8,941 bases of DNA from Candidatus Omnitrophota bacterium (lineage in GTDB: Bacteria; Omnitrophota; Koll11; Gorgyraeales; Gorgyraeaceae). The position numbers and the translations under genes were made by a program. Positions 6,705 to 8,941 of this stretch are shown here, piece after piece. The stretch spans positions 1 through 8,941 of the forward strand of contig JAHIRR010000025.1 of assembly GCA_018818505.1 (NCBI GenBank), read 5' to 3'. Every line of letters starts with the position of its first letter. Position 1 is the stretch's first letter. The notes below the pieces were generated by a model. It did not search any database. It was not told the origin of the DNA and saw only the letters and a program-made list of their open reading frames with translations.

Positions 6705-7433
6705 ATGTTTACCAGATCAAATTTTGAATTAAAGGTTGGTATATTTATTTTTATCGGAATAGTCATATTATCAGTCATAGTATTTTCGATAGGTAATTTT
6801 TACAGCATCAAACGCGGCTATACCATAGATATACTTTTTAGTTTTGCCAATGGCATAAGCGTGGGCGCGCCTGTCAGGTACGCGGGCGTGGAGGTCGGCG
6901 AGGTGCAGAATATAGAGGTGTATTACGACGAAATAGAACAGAGTCCTATGGTGAAGATACTCGTGTGGGTGTCGCAGAATACCTGGATAAACGAGGATGC
7001 GGTGGCAGCCGTAAATACACTGGGCCTGTTAGGTGAGAAATACCTCGAGATAGTGCCTGGCACAAAAGAGAAAAGGCTTTTGAAAAAGGGGGATACATTG
7101 AGGGGCCAGGATCCTGTATCCACAGAGGAGCTTGCAAGGCAGACAAAAGAACTGATTGCAAAGATGGAGGATATGATGGGGTCAATAGAAAAGGTGGTGG
7201 GCGATGAAGAATTTCAGGCCTCTGTAAAAAATATAGTCTCTAATCTGGAAGCCCTTACATTTGATATGAGAGATTTTATTGCTAAGGCAAAAGAAGGCGG
7301 CGGGACCATAGGCCGCTTTATGTCAGACGATAGCTTGTATAAAAATATGGATGAGATAATCCTGGATATAAAGAAACATCCATGGAAGCTTTTATACAGG
7401 CCTAAGGAGAGCAGGAAGAAGGAGAAAAAGTAA
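6705..7433 (+). CDS. mlaD: MlaD-like MCE-domain lipid-binding protein
   Basis: MCE proteins form hexameric rings at the periplasmic face of the MlaE/MlaF transporter and pass lipids through a central hydrophobic pore. One N-terminal membrane anchor (about 11-30) precedes a single MCE domain (about 37-118). That domain carries GAPVRYAGVEVGEV (54-67) and LGLLGEKYLEI (106-116). A long C-terminal region follows: a predicted helix rich in charged residues (about 130-195), a GGGTIGRFMSDDSLYKN segment and a basic tail (HPWKLLYRPKESRKKEKK). At 242 aa it is longer than E. coli MlaD (183 aa); the extra length is the C-terminal helix, common in other single-MCE proteins, where it can lengthen the tunnel. 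AGGAGG (6694-6699) lies 5 nt before the ATG. It is last in the E-F-D order. Confidence 0.93.
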   Translation: MFTRSNFELKVGIFIFIGIVILSVIVFSIGNFYSIKRGYTIDILFSFANGISVGAPVRYAGVEVGEVQNIEVYYDEIEQSPMVKILVWVSQNTWINEDAVAAVNTLGLLGEKYLEIVPGTKEKRLLKKGDTLRGQDPVSTEELARQTKELIAKMEDMMGSIEKVVGDEEFQASVKNIVSNLEALTFDMRDFIAKAKEGGGTIGRFMSDDSLYKNMDEIILDIKKHPWKLLYRPKESRKKEKK

Positions 7434-7435
7434 CA

Positions 7436-7577
7436 CGAAATAACCAAGATACAAGAAACAATAACCAAATAATAACCAATAATCAAATTCCAATAACCAA
7501 GCCCATGTTGGATAGATGTTTGGTTATTGGTAATTGGAATTTGTTTGTATCTTGTATCTTGGTTATTGGTTATTTCG
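7436..7577. repeat. AT-rich word-repeat palindrome (complete copy) upstream of PIN-TRAM gene
   Basis: The left arm (7436-7500) starts CGAAATAACCAAGATACAAG. The right arm (about 7520-7577) ends GGTTATTGGTTATTTCG. Both are assembled from a few short words (ATAACCA, GATACAA, AAATTCCAA and complements) whose order and number differ between arms, so pairing is extensive but gapped. The loop is about 7501-7519. It begins 3 nt after the mlaD stop. The right end is shared with positions 10-35. No T-run or ORF with a ribosome-binding site is present. Confidence 0.85.
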
Positions 7578-7607
7578 ATGCCAAATATATTATACAAGGA
7601 GGTTTAG

Positions 7608-8624
7608 ATGACTCTAATATTTATACGCGTATTTTTCATTTTACTAAGTATCGTAGTTGGTTTTCAGGTAGGTTCTTTTGTAGAGGCAGGAGAAATGGAT
7701 TTTGCGCTTATTGGGGCAGCGATTGGTTTTATTGCAGCGGTTTCAATAATCGCGTTCGAATTTATAACGAGAAAGGCGTCTGTGAGAGGGCTCTCGTCCG
7801 CTGTATTTGGCCTTATATTCGGACTTATAATGGCAAAACTTGTCTCTGATACGCTTTCGCTCATACCTCTTAATCCAACAGTCCTTTACTCCTCTAAGGT
7901 AATACTTACTCTGATCTTCTGTTATCTGGGTATGATAGTTGCTGTGCGCGGCAGGGATGAGTTCAATATCATTGTGCCATATGTCAAGTTTTCACGACAG
8001 GATCAGAGGGACGAACTCATTATCCTTGATACAAGTGTTATCATAGATGGCCGCATAGCGGATATCTGCAAGAGCAGATTCTTGGAAGGCAAATTTATTG
8101 TCCCGCGTTTTGTGCTAAAGGAACTGCAGGCTATAGCTGATTCCAGTGATTCATTGAAACGGGCGCGCGGGAGGCGGGGCATAGATATTCTGGGCAAGCT
8201 CCAGAAGAATTCAAATATAGACGTGAAGATCCACGACGAGGATTTTAGCGGCATAAAGGAAGTGGATGCGAAGATCGTGAGGCTCGCCAAGGTGCTGAGC
8301 GCAAAGGTCTTTACAAATGATTATAATCTCAATAAGATCGCAGAGATCCAGGGCGTGAAGGTCTTGAATATAAATGAGCTGGCAAATGCCTTGAGGCCAG
8401 TGGTATTGCCTGGTGAGGCAATGGAGATACGTCTTGTAAAGGAAGGCAAGGAATACAATCAGGCAGTGGGATATCTTGAGGACGGCACCATGGTAGTCGT
8501 GGACAATGGAAGAAGATCAATAGGACAGAGTATACGCATAGTAGTGGGCAGTGTGCTCCAGACAGCAGCAGGCAGGATGATATTTGGGAAGCTGCCGGAA
8601 GACCTGAAAAAAAATCGTAGATAA
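7608..8624 (+). CDS. yacL: Membrane-anchored PIN-TRAM domain protein (YacL family)
   Basis: Four hydrophobic helices (about 3-23, 32-53, 62-86 and 98-113) precede a cytoplasmic PIN nuclease-fold domain. The acidic residues that would hold the metal are present: D141 in LDTSVIIDGR, E172 in KEL, D220 in EVDAKIV and D238 in TNDYNL. A C-terminal TRAM domain (about 273-333), a predicted RNA-binding beta-barrel, contains VGYLEDGTMVVVDNGRRSIG. The 338 aa and domain order match Bacillus YacL, whose exact role is unsettled. The intact acidic set supports ribonuclease activity, but that is inference. AAGGAGG (7596-7602) lies 5 nt before the ATG. ispD follows, as in Bacillus, which supports the YacL assignment. 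Confidence 0.93.
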   Translation: MTLIFIRVFFILLSIVVGFQVGSFVEAGEMDFALIGAAIGFIAAVSIIAFEFITRKASVRGLSSAVFGLIFGLIMAKLVSDTLSLIPLNPTVLYSSKVILTLIFCYLGMIVAVRGRDEFNIIVPYVKFSRQDQRDELIILDTSVIIDGRIADICKSRFLEGKFIVPRFVLKELQAIADSSDSLKRARGRRGIDILGKLQKNSNIDVKIHDEDFSGIKEVDAKIVRLAKVLSAKVFTNDYNLNKIAEIQGVKVLNINELANALRPVVLPGEAMEIRLVKEGKEYNQAVGYLEDGTMVVVDNGRRSIGQSIRIVVGSVLQTAAGRMIFGKLPEDLKKNRR

Positions 8625-8625
8625 C

Positions 8626-8774
8626 ATACGGAGGTTGCGTAAAGTTTCGTAATGTTTCGTGAGGTTTCGTGAGGTTGCAAAAAGACTAGAATTCAAGAGT
8701 TTTTAATGCAACTTTACGCAACCTAACGCAACCTTACGCAACCTAACGAAACTTAACGCAACCTCACGAAACCT
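8626..8774. repeat. Decamer-arm palindrome, copy 2 (between PIN-TRAM gene and ispD)
   Basis: Five 10-bp units form the left arm (8632-8681, for example AGGTTGCGTA, AAGTTTCGTA, ATGTTTCGTG). Seven inverted units form the right arm (8705-8774, for example TACGCAACCT, AACGCAACCT, CACGAAACCT). The centre (8674-8713) contains CAAAAAGACTAG and TAATGCAAC. It matches the reverse complement of the centre of copy 1 at 33 of 40 positions, so the two copies lie in opposite orientation. Both start with ATACGGAGGTT. The element begins about 2 nt after the upstream stop and ends 6 nt before the ispD ATG. Confidence 0.88.
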
Positions 8775-8780
8775 TTTAGT

Positions 8781-8941
8781 ATGAATGTCGCAGCCATAGT
8801 TCCCGCCGCAGGTAAAGGCAGGCGCATAAAATCAAAGATAGATAAGCCATATATTAAGCTTTGCGGCAGGCCAATACTTGCACATACGTTAGCCAGGCTT
8901 TCAAAGAATCGACACATAAAAGAGATCATTGTTGCTGTAGA
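8781..8941 (+). CDS. ispD: IspD, MEP cytidylyltransferase (5' part, runs off the window)
   Basis: The first 53 codons are visible. The N-terminus reads MNVAAIVPAAGKGRRIKSK and continues DKPYIKLCGRPILAHTL, the PAAGxGxR nucleotide-binding loop and following strand of 2-C-methyl-D-erythritol 4-phosphate cytidylyltransferase. IspD transfers CMP from CTP to MEP in non-mevalonate isoprenoid synthesis, in the cytosol. Another sugar-nucleotidyltransferase would share the AAGxGxR loop, but the DKPYIKLCGRPIL segment and the yacL-ispD neighbourhood favour IspD. The ATG follows the decamer-arm palindrome by 6 nt and no Shine-Dalgarno sequence is present. Confidence 0.85.
   Translation, partial: MNVAAIVPAAGKGRRIKSKIDKPYIKLCGRPILAHTLARLSKNRHIKEIIVAV

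Noticed and set aside
7505..7849. Open frame of 114 codons overlapping the start of the PIN-TRAM gene
   Set aside because: It begins inside the palindrome, has no ribosome-binding site, overlaps a well-supported gene in another frame and gives no recognisable protein.
8632..8774. Repeated 10-bp units resembling a CRISPR array
   Set aside because: Units are 10 bp, contiguous and without spacers, and they reverse direction at the centre; no cas gene is near.

Overview
The window carries eight genes, all on the + strand: mcsB, clpC, a hypothetical AsmA/TamB-like envelope protein, mlaE, mlaF, mlaD (MCE protein), a YacL-type membrane PIN-TRAM protein, and the 5' end of ispD, which runs off the right edge. 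No RNA gene, CRISPR array, transposase or phage gene is seen. The mix suggests a diderm bacterium outside the well-studied phyla. McsB/ClpC and the yacL-ispD neighbourhood recall Firmicutes, while MlaEFD and an AsmA/TamB-like protein imply an outer membrane. Moderate GC, frequent ATA isoleucine codons and intergenic palindromes of several sequence types fit a candidate phylum such as Omnitrophota. That placement is inference from general familiarity and was not tested.

Layout: positions 1-52 hold the right end of an AT-rich repeat element. mcsB (68-1117) and clpC (1130-3583) are tightly coupled and form a protein-arginine phosphorylation and proteolysis module. A GC-rich palindrome follows, then the AsmA/TamB-like gene (3643-4734). 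A cloverleaf repeat separates it from mlaE (4850-5632), a CACAGAG palindrome separates mlaE from mlaF (5805-6554), and a palindrome built of 10-bp units separates mlaF from mlaD (6705-7433). An AT-rich palindrome of the same family as the window start precedes the PIN-TRAM gene (7608-8624). A second 10-bp-unit palindrome, in the opposite orientation, precedes ispD (8781 onward).

Functionally there are three blocks: protein quality control (McsB marks substrates with phosphoarginine, ClpC unfolds them), lipid traffic across the envelope (MlaE/MlaF/MlaD, possibly with the AsmA/TamB-like protein), and a housekeeping pair (PIN-TRAM protein, IspD). The order mcsB-clpC-...-yacL-ispD matches the Bacillus order ctsR-mcsA-mcsB-clpC-radA-disA-yacL-ispD-ispF, except that the radA-disA position is held by the four envelope genes.

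The most unusual aspect is not a gene. All six intergenic gaps longer than 12 nt are almost completely filled by an inverted-repeat element. Five unrelated sequence families are represented. Each element begins 1 to 8 nt after a stop codon and ends just before the next ribosome-binding site or start codon. One family occurs twice, in opposite orientations, and has arms made of degenerate tandem decamers around a conserved asymmetric core.
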